Below are positions 44,473-58,833 of a stretch of 64,000 nt of DNA, piece after piece. A program made the position numbers and the translations under genes. This DNA is from Neocallimastix lanati (nom. inval.). Its lineage: Eukaryota; Neocallimastigomycota; Neocallimastigomycetes; Neocallimastigales; Neocallimastigaceae. Within the stretch, counting starts at the first letter, position 1, and every line of letters starts with the position of its first letter. Where the stretch lies: contig JACVTC010000225.1 of NCBI GenBank assembly GCA_016946835.1, positions 1 through 64,000 on the forward strand. Direction: 5' to 3'. The notes under the pieces are model-generated. The model saw only the letters and a program-made list of their open reading frames with translations, searched no databases and had not been told where the DNA came from.

Positions 44473-47400
44473 ATGAAGTATTTAATTTACGTTATTTTTA
44501 TTATTTGTATTACAGCATTATTTGTTAATGGTGAAGATGAGGTTGATGCCAATTGGATGAGTTTTCTTTCAGACGATACATATCTCAACAATATCAATAT
44601 TCCTGGTACTCATGATAGTGCGACATTAAATATAGGAAATTATTTAAATCATACTCCAACAGATTGGTTAATTGATGTATTTATGTCAGAGTTTGGTCAG
44701 ACCCAAGATTTAAATATAAAAGAACAATTAGAGCACGGAATAAGATATCTCGACCTACGAATTACACTAAAAGTAGGGACCGGACAGATATACCTTACCC
44801 ACAATGGGTTTTATTGTTTAAAAGACAATTTTGTAATTAATACTCTTCTTTATTTAAATGATGTATTTGATGATTGCATTGATTTTTTAAAAGATCATTC
44901 TAAAGAGACAATCATTGTTCATTTAAAGAGAGAAAAAATAGAAAGTTATATAGAAAACAGTTTATTAGCAAGTAAAATTAATGAGTATATTGAAAAACAT
45001 AAAGATTATTTTTATATTGGAAATGCCATTCCAAAACTTGGTAAAGTGAGAAATAAAATAGTTATTATTACTAGGGAAGGATATTTAGGAACTAAAATTG
45101 AAGTTGATGGAATGGGTGACTGCAGAGAGTATGATTCTAAAAATAAACAATGTTGTCCTTCAAATTATCTATTTAAGAACACAAATTATGAATATGAAAA
45201 AAAATATCTTGTTCAAGATGCTTATAATTTAGATGGTACTGAAAAATGGGATTTAGTATATGACGTATTAAGTAATGATATTTCTTCTAAGTGCAGTATT
45301 AACAATTCTGAACTTAATGTAAATTTTATGAACGTTGGAAGGATTGATACTAAGAGTTTTGGACAAGGTTTAAATGATTTATTTTTTGATAGTGATATAG
45401 AAGAAACAGCAAATTTCATAAATATTAGAGTTACTAATTATTTTAGTGAAAAACGAGGAAAAACAGATTCACCTAAAAATCAATGGATTATAATGGATTA
45501 TCCAAGTGAAGATGTCATACGTAGAATTTATCAAAGTAATAATTATGCTATAAGTGCTTTTGAGAATGATAGTATTATAAGAAGTACTGTTGATACAGAT
45601 AAAAATTATTATATTAGTCAAGTTCCAATAATTGGGACTCTTTATGATTTAGTCAGCGATTTATTTAGAAGGGATACTAGCGATAAAAAAAATATAATAA
45701 CTTGTCTTCAACGTAAATTAGCAACTGACAAGAATGGCAATCACTACGAAATTGTTAAAAGTAATTATAAATGCGTTAAAAGTCCTAAGAATCAATGGTA
45801 TTTTACGAAAAACAATAGCTATTATAATATCGTGTCAGTATATGACAATAAATGTTTATCATACTCTAATAATATTTTAGGAATTAGTGAGTGCAATAAA
45901 AATAATAAAAATAATGACTTTATTATTAATAAAAAAAGTATTTGTTCTAGAACAGATAAAAATTATTGTATTGATGGTACCCATAATGTTATACCTGTTT
46001 CATTACAATCTAAAAAATTCAAAAATTTGACCTGTTCAACGAAATTTGCCAAACTTGGAGTCAAATGTTGTACTAACCAAAACACTTCAGTGGAATATGT
46101 TGATAATATTGGTAATTGGGGCATAGAAAACAATAAATTGTGCGGTATTGGATATAAGAGATGCTCATGGGGTATTTTAGGTTATGATTGTTGTTCTTCC
46201 GTAAATCCTGAAGTTGCATTCACTGATGAAAATGGTTCTTGGGGTTTTGAGGACGGCGAATGGTGCGGAATTGGAGAAATGATACATGATACAAGTATTA
46301 GAATTAAAAATAGTAAATCCAAAGAATGTCTAATAACTAATCTCCACTCAGATACGAATATTCTTTTGTTAGGTGACTGCAACCATAGTGTATGGAATTA
46401 TGAGAATGAAATGTTAATTCTAAAAGCTACAAGTAAATGCTTATATGCTATGAATTCTCAAAATGGTAGAATGATTAATTGTAATGAGGCTGATAATCAA
46501 ATTAACCATCACATTCATTTCAAGATAGTTGATAATAAATACATTTGTATTAAAAATAATATAGATCCTAATGATTACTGTTTAAATGGTAGGACTCTGA
46601 ATTTTGATACAAGCAAGGATGAATGGTCTGAATGGTCCATTGAGAGTTGGGATGGTCAGATTATCGATTCCATTAATGAAGCCATCAAAAACAATCCTAG
46701 CTTAGAATTCGAAGTGTTTGAACCTGAATCTACCACACGCAATTGTCCATTCAAAGACTACCCCTGCTGCTCTCCCCAAAATACTAACATTGAATTCACT
46801 GACGAAGATGGTCCTTGGGGTGTTGAAAATGGCGATTGGTGCCATATGATTACTGATAATACTTCTACCTCCCCATCACCAAGTCCATCACCAAGTCCAT
46901 CACCAAGTCCATCACCAAGTCCATCACCAACTCCCGAACCTGTTATTCCAAGATACAGATGCGGCGCTAACTTCAAAAATCAAATATGTCCAAATGATGA
47001 ATGCTGCAGTTCCAAAGGATACTGTGGCAAAAGTAAGGCATATTGTGGAAGTGGCTGCCAAAGCGAATTCGGTAAATGCGGATTATCCGCAACGCCGGAT
47101 AATGCAGAAATAAAATGGTTTTATAATTCCAAAAATAATCAATGCTTATCGTCCCAAAAAAACTTTGGAAAGAAACCCTTAATTAGAAATTGTCTCGACG
47201 ATGATAATTTTAAATGGCTTATATATCCATCACCCAAAGGCTATTTCCATCCAAAACTTAACTCGACATGGTGTATGGATCTTATGGATGTGGAAAATGG
47301 TAAGATAAAGGTAGGTAATTGTACCGACAATTCTATATTTGAATACACTTCCGATGGGCTAATTAAATCACCTTTATCCCCAAACGAATGTTTAGGAAAA

Positions 47401-47925
47401 GGTGATAGAAACAACGATTCCACCAATGCTAATGGTGGATATCTAAAGCCCTGCAAAAAAACCGAGGACCAAATATGGACTGCTTGGGACAGAAATCCTG
47501 CCTCTTTATATAATGCGGAAACACAAAATGTCTGGATTTATAATCCGGAATTAAATAAATGTTTATTATCAGGCAGTGCTCTTACTTACAGACCTGTTAT
47601 CGGAAACTGTGTCAATTCCAACACAGCCAAATGGGAGATTCCTAAATCTCAAGATGGCTTCTTTAAGTCATTAAAATCTGGCTGGTATCTAACGGTCACT
47701 AATATCGATAAGGGAACGATTATTATGACCGACACAGTTAATCCATCTTCAATAATAAAGTACGTTAAAACAAACAAATCTATAGTCTCCTCGTTAAATT
47801 CAGGTAAGTGTATTGGAAGAATGAATTCAAGTAAGAGTGAGTTACGCTTGACATTAAACGTTTGTAACAACGCCCAAAATGATCAAAAGTGGGAGATACG
47901 TACGGTATTTCCAAGTAGCCAATAA
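44473..47925 (+). CDS. Secreted PI-PLC-like phosphodiesterase with dockerins and CBM18, copy 2
   Basis: Predicts the same 1150-residue protein as 13796-17248 with no amino-acid difference. The catalytic His47, Arg96 and His110, the three dockerin-type modules, the Ser-Pro linker and the eight-cysteine chitin-binding module are all preserved. If the duplication is real, the fungus has at least two equal-quality copies of this gene at one chromosome end, and dosage is the simplest effect. Confidence 0.93.
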   Translation: MKYLIYVIFIICITALFVNGEDEVDANWMSFLSDDTYLNNINIPGTHDSATLNIGNYLNHTPTDWLIDVFMSEFGQTQDLNIKEQLEHGIRYLDLRITLKVGTGQIYLTHNGFYCLKDNFVINTLLYLNDVFDDCIDFLKDHSKETIIVHLKREKIESYIENSLLASKINEYIEKHKDYFYIGNAIPKLGKVRNKIVIITREGYLGTKIEVDGMGDCREYDSKNKQCCPSNYLFKNTNYEYEKKYLVQDAYNLDGTEKWDLVYDVLSNDISSKCSINNSELNVNFMNVGRIDTKSFGQGLNDLFFDSDIEETANFINIRVTNYFSEKRGKTDSPKNQWIIMDYPSEDVIRRIYQSNNYAISAFENDSIIRSTVDTDKNYYISQVPIIGTLYDLVSDLFRRDTSDKKNIITCLQRKLATDKNGNHYEIVKSNYKCVKSPKNQWYFTKNNSYYNIVSVYDNKCLSYSNNILGISECNKNNKNNDFIINKKSICSRTDKNYCIDGTHNVIPVSLQSKKFKNLTCSTKFAKLGVKCCTNQNTSVEYVDNIGNWGIENNKLCGIGYKRCSWGILGYDCCSSVNPEVAFTDENGSWGFEDGEWCGIGEMIHDTSIRIKNSKSKECLITNLHSDTNILLLGDCNHSVWNYENEMLILKATSKCLYAMNSQNGRMINCNEADNQINHHIHFKIVDNKYICIKNNIDPNDYCLNGRTLNFDTSKDEWSEWSIESWDGQIIDSINEAIKNNPSLEFEVFEPESTTRNCPFKDYPCCSPQNTNIEFTDEDGPWGVENGDWCHMITDNTSTSPSPSPSPSPSPSPSPSPSPTPEPVIPRYRCGANFKNQICPNDECCSSKGYCGKSKAYCGSGCQSEFGKCGLSATPDNAEIKWFYNSKNNQCLSSQKNFGKKPLIRNCLDDDNFKWLIYPSPKGYFHPKLNSTWCMDLMDVENGKIKVGNCTDNSIFEYTSDGLIKSPLSPNECLGKGDRNNDSTNANGGYLKPCKKTEDQIWTAWDRNPASLYNAETQNVWIYNPELNKCLLSGSALTYRPVIGNCVNSNTAKWEIPKSQDGFFKSLKSGWYLTVTNIDKGTIIMTDTVNPSSIIKYVKTNKSIVSSLNSGKCIGRMNSSKSELRLTLNVCNNAQNDQKWEIRTVFPSSQ

Positions 47926-48256
47926 TTAGTACTACTATCAAAATTTGTTTAATACTGATTATGACTCAGACATATTTATTAATTACTATATAATATTAGT
48001 TAGAATAATCATATAATGTTTATGATTTACATAATACTATATTATATATTATACATGGATACACTACTTTTCAGTATGCTATGTATGAATACATGCAAAT
48101 AATATTAATAATACAAATTACAAAAAGCGTAAAGATAGAACAATAGATGTGTATAATTATCAAAGTAACGAATACAATTCATTACTAATATAGTTATATT
48201 AAGTTATTATGCATGCTATATATAAAAATTTTGCATATATAACAATAATACTATCA
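47926..48256. other. AT-rich 3' flank of the phospholipase gene, copy 2
   Basis: Same as 17249-17579. Confidence 0.5.
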
Positions 48257-48415
48257 ACATATTATTATAAACACTTTACATCAAATGTATGCTATCAAAA
48301 ATGAATAATTAAAATAATAAAAAATAAATAAAAGAAAACGAAAATTAATAATTAAAATTTTTAGTAAAGCAATCAAAAAAAAGTAAAATAAAGGTTCTTT
48401 AAAAGAAAAAATATT

Positions 48416-48452
<37 letters not shown>

Positions 48453-48687
48453 AATAAAATATTAGGAATTCATTATCAACATTCTATTATTATAAACATT
48501 TTACATCAAATGTATACTATCAAAAATGAATAAATAAATAATAAAAAATAATTAAAAGAAAACGAAAACGAATAATTAAAATTTTTAGTAAAACAGTCAA
48601 AAGAACATGAAAATAAAGCAAATAATATTTAAAAGAAAAATTATTTTAAAAAAAAAAAAAAAAAAATTGAATAAAATATTAGGAATT
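48257..48687. repeat. Imperfect ~215-bp tandem pair with poly-A, copy 2
   Basis: Matches 17580-18010; the two internal poly-A runs have the same lengths as in copy 1. Confidence 0.8.
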
Positions 48688-48890
48688 TATTTTAATGTAG
48701 AAATTTAATAATATAGTTTTTAAAATTATACATGATATTAAATCAATTATTAAAAATAAAAATTTATATTAAAAGAATTTAAAAAATTCTTATTTTAAAT
48801 TTATAAAAAATATTTATGTTCAATAATTTTTATTATTAATTAAAACTATAAAATATTTTTTAAATATAAAGTTAATTTATATAATTATTT

Positions 48891-50936
48891 GAAACTTAAA
48901 AAGTCACTTCAATATTTTTTTTGTAACTTAAAAATTCACCTCCATAAATTTTTTATTTGAGACTTAAAAATTCACCTCCATAAATTTTTTTTTGAAACTT
49001 AAAAAGTATTATCAATTATTTTTTTTGAAACTAAAAAATTCATTTCCATTATATTTTTTTTTTTGAAACTTAAAAAGTCACTTCTATAATTTTTTTTGGA
49101 AACTTAAAAGGTCTCTACTATATTTTTTTTGAAACTTAAAAATTCACTTCCATAAACTTTTTTTTGAAACTTAAAAATTCACTTTCATAATTTTTTATTT
49201 GAAACTAAAAATTCATTTCCATAAACTTTTTTTTTGAAACTTAAAAAGTATTATCCATTATTTTTTTTTGAAACTTAAAAATTCATTTCCATTATTTTTT
49301 TTTGAAACTTAAAAATTCACTTCTATATTTTTTTTCTGAAACTTAAAAAGTCACTTCTATAATTTTTTTTTTGGAAACTTAAAAGGTCTCTACCATATTT
49401 TTTTTGAAACTTAAAAATTCACTTCTATAAACTTTTTTTTGAAACTTAAAAAGTATTATCAATTATTTTTTTTTTTTGAAACTTAAAAATTCATTTTCAT
49501 TATATTTTTTTTTGAAACTTAAAAATTCATTTCTATATTTTTTTTCTGAAACTTAAAAATTCATTTCCATTATATTTTTTTTGAAACTTAAAAAGTCACA
49601 TCTATAATTTTTTTTTTGGAAACTTAAAAGGTCTCTACTATATTTTTTTTGAAACTTAAAAATTCACTTCCATAAACTTTTTTTCGAAACTTAAAAAGTA
49701 TTATCCATTATTTTTTTTTGAAACTTAAAAATTCATTTCCATTATATTTTTTTTGAAACTTAAAAATTCATTTCCATTATTTTTTTTGGAAACTTAAAAG
49801 GTCTCTACCATATTTTTTTTGAAACTTAAAAATTCACTTTCATAATTTTTTATTTGAAACTAAAAATTCATTTCCATAGACTTTTTTTGAAACTTAAAAA
49901 GTATTATCCATTATTTTTTTTTGAAACTTAAAAATTCATTTCCATTATATTTTTTTTGAAACTTAAAAAGTCACATCTATAATTTTTTTTTTGGAAACTT
50001 AAAAGGTCTCTACTATATTTTTTTTGAAACTTAAAAATTCACTTCAATAAACTTTTTTTTGAAACTTAAAAATTCACTTTCATAATTTTTTATTTGAAAC
50101 TAAAAATTCATTTCCATAAACTTTTTTTTTGAAACTTAAAAAGTATTATTCATTATTTTTTTTTGAAACTTAAAAATTCATTTCCATTATTTTTTTTGAA
50201 ACTTAAAAATTCACTTCTATAAACTTTTTTTTGAAACTTAAAAAGTATTATCAATTATTTTTTTTTTGAAACTTAAAAATTCATTTCCATTATATTTTTT
50301 TTGAAACTTAAAAAGTCACATCTATAATTTTTTTTTTGGAAACTTAAAAGGTCTCTACTATATTTTTTTTGAAACTTAAAAATTCACTTCAATAAACTTT
50401 TTTTTGAAACTTAAAAATTCACTTTCATAATTTTTTATTTGAAACTTAAAAATTCACTTCCATAATCTTTTTTTCGAAACTTAAAAAGTATTATCCATTA
50501 TTTTTTTTTGAAACTTAAAAATTCATTTCCATTATTTTTTTTGAAACTTAAAAATTCACTTCTATATTTTTTTTCTGAAACTTAAAAAGTCACTTCTATA
50601 ATTTTTTTTTTGGAAACTTAAAAGGTCTCTACCATATTTTTTTTGAAACTTAAAAATTCATTTACATTATTTTTTTTTTGAAACTTAAAAAGTCACTTCC
50701 ATAATATTTTATTTGAAACTCAAAAAGTCATATCAATAATGTTTTAATTGTAACTTAAAAAGTATTATCAATTATTTTTTTTTTGAAACTTAAAAATTCA
50801 GTTCCATAGTTTTTTATTTGTGACTTAAAAATTCATTTCCATAAACTTTTTTTTTGGAAACTTAAAAAGTCATTTCAATAAATTTTTTTTGAAGCTTAAA
50901 AGGTCACTTCCATATTTTTTTATTTAATACTTAATC
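48891..50936. repeat. GAAACTTAAAAA minisatellite, copy 2
   Basis: Same order of unit variants as 18214-20260 and only one base shorter overall. Such arrays normally change unit number fast, so near-perfect retention means either a very recent duplication or one locus assembled twice. Confidence 0.95.
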
Positions 50937-51227
50937 GGTGAAGTTTATATATATTGAAATATAAAATATAAATGCTCAATTAATTATTATAATAAATAAA
51001 GGTATAATTTAAAAAGTATTGCTTCTTATGAATATATATCTTTTAAAAAAATTTTCTAATTATTACATATTAATATATTTTAATTTTTAATATATTATTT
51101 TACAGTTTCAAAAATTTTAAATGCCATTAAATTTCAAAAAAATTTCAAAAAATTTCAAAAAAATTTCAAAAAATTTCAAAAAATTTCATAATTTTTTCAT
51201 GTATATTTACTTTATTATTAATTTATA

Positions 51228-51261
<34 letters not shown>

Positions 51262-51675
51262 TGTTTTATTTAATATTTATCATTGATGTGTCTCTTTGAA
51301 TTTATTGACTTTAGAATATATCAAAAATAAAAAATAAAAACATTTAGCTGTATTCAAAAAAGTTTATTTTGTATAATATGAATTATGCAACTCTTTCATC
51401 AATTTTAATTTATTTCTTTTATTAAAGTGGATTTGTTTTATATTAATAAGTCTTTATACAAAATAATTTTATTTAAAACATTAAAAAAATACACTATCAA
51501 ATATTTATTGTTTTAGTAGAGTCTAACTATTTGGTGTTTATAAAACTTTAAATGTATTATTTTTTAAATAACGTAATTTAAAACAATAGACTAATATACT
51601 AAAATTATTTTATTTAATAATATATTTTATGGTAAAAAAAATCTAGATTATTGATTTAATGGAAATAAAAAATAT
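50937..51675. other. AT-rich DNA right of the minisatellite, copy 2
   Basis: Matches 20261-21000, including the AAATTTCAAA repeat at 51129-51188. Confidence 0.5.
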
Positions 51676-52376
51676 ATCTTAAGTTTGATTTATATAATAA
51701 TGATGATTTGGGAAACCATTGGTACTTAATATTGGAAAAACAAGGATTATAGGATAATAACAACTCATATACATTGGAATCAAAGTTACACAATTACCTT
51801 TTAAATATTGTAAGCTAAATTTGAAATAATTATAGAATATCCATGACATTTAGGAATAATACCAATTCATAATACAAATGTACATCGATTATTTATAAAT
51901 TTTTTATGTGAAGGAGTAATGCATTTCTTTCCTGTATGTAAAAAAAATAAAAATAATCGATTAATGCAAAATCCATTTGTTGTAAAATATGGATAATTAC
52001 TACTTCGTTTTCACTTTATATGAAAATCATAATAAATAATTCTGATATTGAAAGAAAACGTAACCAGAAGACAGAAAAAGAAAACGTATTCAGAAATATA
52101 GATTTTTTTGTGGAAATCAATAATTAAACGATGGGGAAATATACTAGAAGAATTGATCATCAGATTCTACGGATGATTCATCAATTCAAAAGAAAATAGA
52201 TGTGATATTTATAAATAATATCATGTTATTACTAATTAATAAGGGTCCGTCAATTAAAGATTTTATTAATGTTGCTAAACATAATTAAGTTATCAGTCTT
52301 TCTATTAGATTATTATATTTGAATTATTATTATTATCGAAAGGAAAAATTTTTATTACAAGCAATCTAGTTAAGTT
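51676..52376 (+). pseudogene. Decayed coding remnant, unknown family, copy 2
   Basis: Same frames and stops as 21000-21700. Confidence 0.45.
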
Positions 52377-52532
52377 TTAAGACCATTTAATTTATTTCGA
52401 AAAATTTTATGAATGTATGGAATTACTAATACAGCAGAAGAATAAAAAAAAAATAAAAAAAAAAAAAAAGTTTATTAAATAGATAATATTAAGAAAAACA
52501 TAAATATTTAAAAGTATATGTTTGGCAAAAAT

Positions 52533-52570
<38 letters not shown>

Positions 52571-54755
52571 TTTGGATACCCTGTTCCGAAATTATATAAG
52601 AACTAAAAGAAAAATTGAAGGATGGAGTACGTATTTCAAAGAAAAAAAAAATAAAATAAAATAGTTGATATTTATTTTCTTATAATACCGATTTAATATT
52701 TTCCAATAAAAAAAAAATAATTTTATTTTATTGTAAAATTTTTAAATATAATGAATATATATATATATATATAATTTGGAATAAATAAATATTCAACGAT
52801 GGCAATCAAATCTCTTAAGTTTGTTAAATCTCAATCTTATGAAGATTCTATTTTCTCCCTTAATATGTACTCTATAATTAAACTTAAAATTATACTTTTC
52901 TCAAAATTTCATTCATCAATGATTTATTACATCTACTTATTATATCTAATCTGCATTATAAATTTAGAAAATCTTTATTGTCAATTTCAAATTTTCTAAT
53001 GAAATAACTTTTGTATGGATAATAAGGCACTTCTAAATTAACATTTATTTAAAAAAAAATATTTCACAATCATATACTATTATAATCAAACAAAATTCTT
53101 TATTTGTTCCTTTACTTGGTTTCACTAAATTTCATAATAGAAGTATTATATTTAAGACATCTGCGGAATAGTTATAAAATAATATATACAAAATCATCAG
53201 AAAATGACTAAGAAAGAAATAAATACAAAAGTAGAAAATAAGGATTCAGGGAACAATATATATATATAAAAAAAAGAAAGGAATATAAATAAAAAATGGG
53301 AAACTTCTAATTTTACTATATATTTTTTTTAAAGATTTAATTCAGAATTAGTTAGAATGGACGAATTCAAAATAAATAAACAAACCAATTAAAAAATGAT
53401 GATCATTTTGGAAACATATAGATTTTCAATACACTCAATCATCCAAAGTGATAATGTAAATATTTAAATATAAATCATACTTCGATATAAACTAGTGATA
53501 AAAAATACAAATGATTAATGGAAAAATAAAAAAAATATATATATATTTAAAAAATGTTATATATAATCAAAATAAAAAACAAAATTTAATAAATAATTCT
53601 AAAGGTACTAATTGTTCTTCATCAAATTCCTTAAAAATAGATTAATATTATATATAGATATCTTTTTGGAAAATAAATTAAAATTTGAAAATATCTAAAA
53701 TTATTATTATTATTATTTTTTTTTTGTAATATCTTATCTATGGTTAATTATTTTTTAAAGTAAAAATAATAAAAATAATTTCAGTAGTAGTATTGAATAA
53801 AATAACAATAATATTAATAATAATAATTAAAAAAAATAGTAACAAAAAAAAAAATTTAAAATAAGCGTAATAACAATAACAAAACGAATTAAAAAATTTA
53901 AAAAAAATAAAATAAAAGTAAAAAAAAAAATAAATAAAATATAAATGTAAAATAGAACAAATAAATTAATATTAATATTTAATAATTGGAAAACTATTTT
54001 AAATTACAACTTTTATAAATTATTACAGTGCTATATTTATATAAATTTATCATAAATAAAAATAATAAAAATTATATAGTTCAGGATATGATTAAAGGGG
54101 TTATCAATAATGATATTAGGGACATAGTCATAATATAAATCATGATATCAATTAATGATTGAATTCATGATTATCATAATATTAACAATGATATTTTTAT
54201 ATATTTAATAATCATAATTATAATTAAAATGGAGGATATGGCAATAATTTATTTAATATATGGATAATAATAATAAAAATAAAATATAACTAAAATATAT
54301 AAAGTTATATATCGATATAAATATATATAAAAAAAGATAAGATAAAAAAAATATATGAACTTTATAAAAAATTGTATATAAAATAAAAAAAAATAATATA
54401 TAAAATAAAAATAAATATTTAAAACATAAAATAAAAATTAAAAATTAAAAAATTAAAGAAACCTAAATTTAAAAACTGAAAATTAAAAAAAATTAAAATT
54501 TATATAATAATAATAATGTTTTTTATAATTTTTATATTTTTTTTCCGGGGTTTTCTATTGTTTAAATAAATGGACTATAAATTTTAGTAAACTATAAAAT
54601 TTAAATTTTTAAATAAAAAATAACTTTTATTAAACCATTACGGGTCTGAATACAAATTAATTCCAAGTTATTAAATAGTTTATTTTTAATTTTTTATTTT
54701 GATATGTCGATTATATATAGAGGTTTGATGCGCTTTTGTCTTGACCATAAAAAAT
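52377..54755. other. AT-rich region with poly-A, no supported gene, copy 2
   Basis: Matches 21701-24098. The poly-A at 52534-52568 has 35 bases against 56 in copy 1, the biggest single difference between units, while two smaller A runs near 52440-52470 are one base longer each. Confidence 0.5.
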
Positions 54756-55181
54756 TTTGATTTAATTCTTATTCATGATATTGAATCTTGGACTGAAAAT
54801 AGACTAAAGAAGTTCTTAAGAGAAAAGAAATAACAAGTTGTAATGAAATTATTTATAGAATTAACAAAAAAAATTATTAATATGAAAAACCACTTCATTC
54901 TAATAGCTAACCGAGCTAATAATAATAATAAAACGAATTATTTGAAAGTTATTTTAATAAATATAAAATATTAAAATTTTAATAGGAATAAATTGATTGA
55001 TTTTCTCGAGGATTCACACATACAGATTATATATAATTCTGAACCTACTAGCTTATATTTGATAGCCTTCTTTATTTTAGTCTCTTTTCGAATGGTCAAT
55101 GTTATAATCTCTGTATCAGCTGGAATGTTAATGGTTCAATCTGTATTTTATATTATTTTTTCAACTATTTATTTTATTTAA
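54756..55181 (+). pseudogene. Decayed coding remnant running into the 52-bp array, copy 2
   Basis: Same two stops as 24099-24524. Confidence 0.5.
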
Positions 55182-56037
55182 TTTTATTTTATTTAATCTT
55201 TACTTTATACCATTGTTTCAACTACTTATTTTATTTAATTTTATTTTATTCAATCTGTACTTTATATTATTGTTTCAAATATTTATTTTATTTTATTTTA
55301 TTCAATCTGTACTTTATATTATTGTTTCAAATATTTATTTTATTTTATTTTATTCAATCTGTACTTTATATTATTGTTTCAAATATTTATTTTATTTTAT
55401 TTTATTCAATCTGTACTTTATATTATTGTTTCAAATATTTATTTTATTTAATTTTATTTTATTTAATCTTTACTTTATACCATTGTTTCAACTACTTATT
55501 TTATTTAATTTTATTTTATTCAATCTGTACTTTATATTATTGTTTCAAATATTTATTTTATTTTATTTTATTTTATTCAATCTGTACTTTATATTATTGT
55601 TTCAAATATTTATTTTATTTTATTTTATTCAATCTGTACTTTATATTATTGTTTCAAATATTTATTTTATTTTATTTTATTCAATCTGTACTTTATATTA
55701 TTGTTTCAAATATTTATTTTATTTTATTTTATTCAATCTGTACTTTATATTATTGTTTCAAATATTTATTTTATTTTATTTTATTCAATCTGTACTTTAT
55801 ATTATTGTTTCAAATATTTATTTTATTTAATTTTATTTTATTTAATCTTTACTTTATACCATTGTTTCAACTACTTATTTTATTTAATTTTATTTTATTC
55901 AATCTGTACTTTATATTATTGTTTCAAATATTTATTTTATTTTATTTTATTCAATCTGTACTTAATATTATTGTTTCAACTATTTATTTTATTTTATTTT
56001 ATTTAAACTGTACTTTAATAATATTTATATTATACTA
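55137..56037. repeat. 52-56-bp tandem array, copy 2
   Basis: Same number and order of major and minor units as 24480-25380. Confidence 0.97.
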
Positions 56038-56527
56038 TTTTTATTTTATTTTATTTTATTTAATCTGTACTTTAATAATATTAATACATACTATTTTTTT
56101 TATTATTTTTTTATTATTTTTAACTTTATTTTTATATTTTATTTTTTTTATATTATTTTTTTTTTATTTTTTTTATATTTTAATTTTTTTATTTTATTTT
56201 TTTTTTTTTTTATTTTTTTATATTTTATTTTTTTTATATTATTTTTTTTTTTTTTATTTTTTTATATTTTATTTTTTTTATATTATTTTTTTTTATTTTT
56301 TTTATATTTTATTTTTTTTATATTATTTTTTTTATTTTTTTTATATTTTATTTTTTTATATTATTTTTTTTATTTTTTTTATATTTTATTTTTTTATATT
56401 ATTTTTTTTATTTAAATTTTTTTTATTATTTTTTTTATTTTATTTTTTTTATTTTATTTTTTTTATTATTTTTTTTTTTTTATTTTTTTATTTTTTTTTA
56501 CTTTAATTTATTTTATTTTTTTATACA
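56038..56527. repeat. T-rich low-complexity tract, copy 2
   Basis: Same length as 25381-25870 despite many long T runs. Confidence 0.9.
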
Positions 56528-57795
56528 ATATAAATAATAATAAAAAAAAAGTTGATTTTAATATTTAAATTATCTTTTTTATCTTTTTATATTATTTTTA
56601 TTTTTATCATGAATATTCTTTTTTTTGAATGTAAAAGTATTAGAAAGTCCTCTTTTTCAAAATTAAACTTTTTGTGTGTAATTGTATATATATATATATT
56701 TTTTTTTAAAATAAATAATAAAATTGAAATAAAAATATAAATTTAAAATAATTAAATTATTTATTTTTTGTTTAATAAGCAATCAATATTATTAATGTTA
56801 TTAAAAATAATAATAACATTTAAATAAAAATACCTATTAAATAATTAAATAATAAATAAAAGTATTATATATATATAATATTAAATTTTTTAAATAAAAA
56901 TATACATTTTTTCCCTTTTTTCCTTTTTTCCTTTTTTTGTGTTACATAAAGAGTATAATTATTAATTGTAAAATTAATAAAAAATATTCCAAATAAAATA
57001 TTTTTTTAAATTTTTTTTAATAATTAATAAAATTTAATATTTTTTTAATTAAATTTTTTAGATTATATTTTGTTGATATAAAATATTTATCTATTTATTT
57101 TTTATTTATTTATTGTATTTTTATATTTTTATTTTAATTTTTTTTATTTTACTTTTTTTTTATTTTTATTTTTTTTTATTTTATATTTTTATACATTATC
57201 AATAATAATAAAAAAAAATTGATTTTAATATTTAAATTATCTTTTTTATATTTTTATATTATTCATATTTTCATCATAAATAATTTTTTTTTGAATGAAA
57301 AAAGTATTAAAACGAGCTCTTTTTTTAAAATTAAACTTTTTGTGCGCAATTGCATAAATTTTTTATTAGATAGTTAATAAAACTTAAATAAAAATATAAA
57401 TTTAAAATAATTAAATTATTTATTTTAAAATATAAATTTAAAATAATTAAATTATTTATTCTTATGTTTAATGAACAATCTTTATTATTAATGTTATTAA
57501 AAATAATAATAGAATTTAAATAAAAATATAAAATTTATACCTATTGAATAAATAAAATAATAAATAAAAGTATTATAAAATGAAATTAAAAAAATATGTA
57601 TTTATTATTATATTTTTTTCCCTTTTTTCCTTTTTTCCTTTTTTTTGTGTTACTTTAAAGGATAAATTTATTAATAATAAAATTTATAAAAATTATCCCA
57701 AGTAAAATATTTTTTTAAAAATTTTTTTATTAATTAATAAAATTTAATATTTTTAAATTAAATTTTTTAGATTATATTTTGTTGATATAATATAT
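56525..57795. repeat. Diverged ~670-bp tandem pair, copy 2
   Basis: Matches 25868-27140; two bases shorter through homopolymer runs. Confidence 0.85.
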
Positions 57796-58480
57796 TTATT
57801 TATTTTTTTTTCGGAAAATAAAAGATTGTTATCTTTTTTTATTTTTTAAATAAATAATTTATTAATGTTTCATTTTTTATATAATAAAAAATCATTAAAT
57901 AAATATATTTTTTATTATGTTTAAAAATTTTTTTATTATTCTTTTAATTCATGTTAAAAACATAAATAGAATACATACAAAATATAATATCATATAAATA
58001 AAATTATAAACTTTTACTTTTATTTTTTTTTGAAATATTTATAAATTATTTTATTATATCTTATATTTTACTATTCAAATATATAAATATATTACTATTA
58101 ATATCAGTACTTATAATAAAAAAAAATTCTGGATTTAATAATAAGACTATTTATAATTTTTTGTTTGATTAATTAAATTAAATGATATATAAACATAATT
58201 TAATATAAATATTTAAATAATATATATTTAGTATAAAAGTTTTATTACTTATTAATAGCTAAAATTATTAAATCTTTATTTATTAAATTTATAATGATAA
58301 TTAATAATAACATTATATTATTATATAATTCACAATTTTCTTTAAATGAAAAAGTAAAAAAAAAAAATACTTTATCATATAAAATTAAAAAAAAAAAATT
58401 ATAAATAAGTGTATTATTAAATTAATAACATTTTTTTTTTTATTTTAAATAATTATATTTATGTTAAAAATATATTTATA
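57796..58480. other. AT-rich spacer, copy 2
   Basis: Same as 27141-27825. Confidence 0.5.
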
Positions 58481-58804
58481 TTGATATTATATATAAAGAA
58501 AAAGTCTAAAAAAATTAAAAAATTCAAAGTTAATATACTACAAAAAATAATAATTAATTTTCTTCAAATTTTATATTTAATTGTTTATATATATATATTA
58601 ATTTTATATACTTATATTAGTAATAAAATAATTTATAGAAAAGATTATAAAACTATTAAATTATATATTAGACGTAATAATAATAAATTAGGGGTAGTAT
58701 CAAATTTTTATGATTATAAAGCTATTAATATTGCGGATGCATCTAACCCTGATTTTGGAATTTGGAGTAAAGAGTTTGGGCTAGGGTTAGGAGAATTATA
58801 TTAA
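58481..58804 (+). other. Open frame of uncertain status with telomere-like motifs, copy 2
   Basis: Identical 107-codon frame to 27826-28149, with telomere-like words at 58688, 58743 and 58778. Again there is no ATG at the start. Confidence 0.3.
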
Positions 58805-58833
58805 AAACTTTAATCTATATAAAGAGAGAGAGT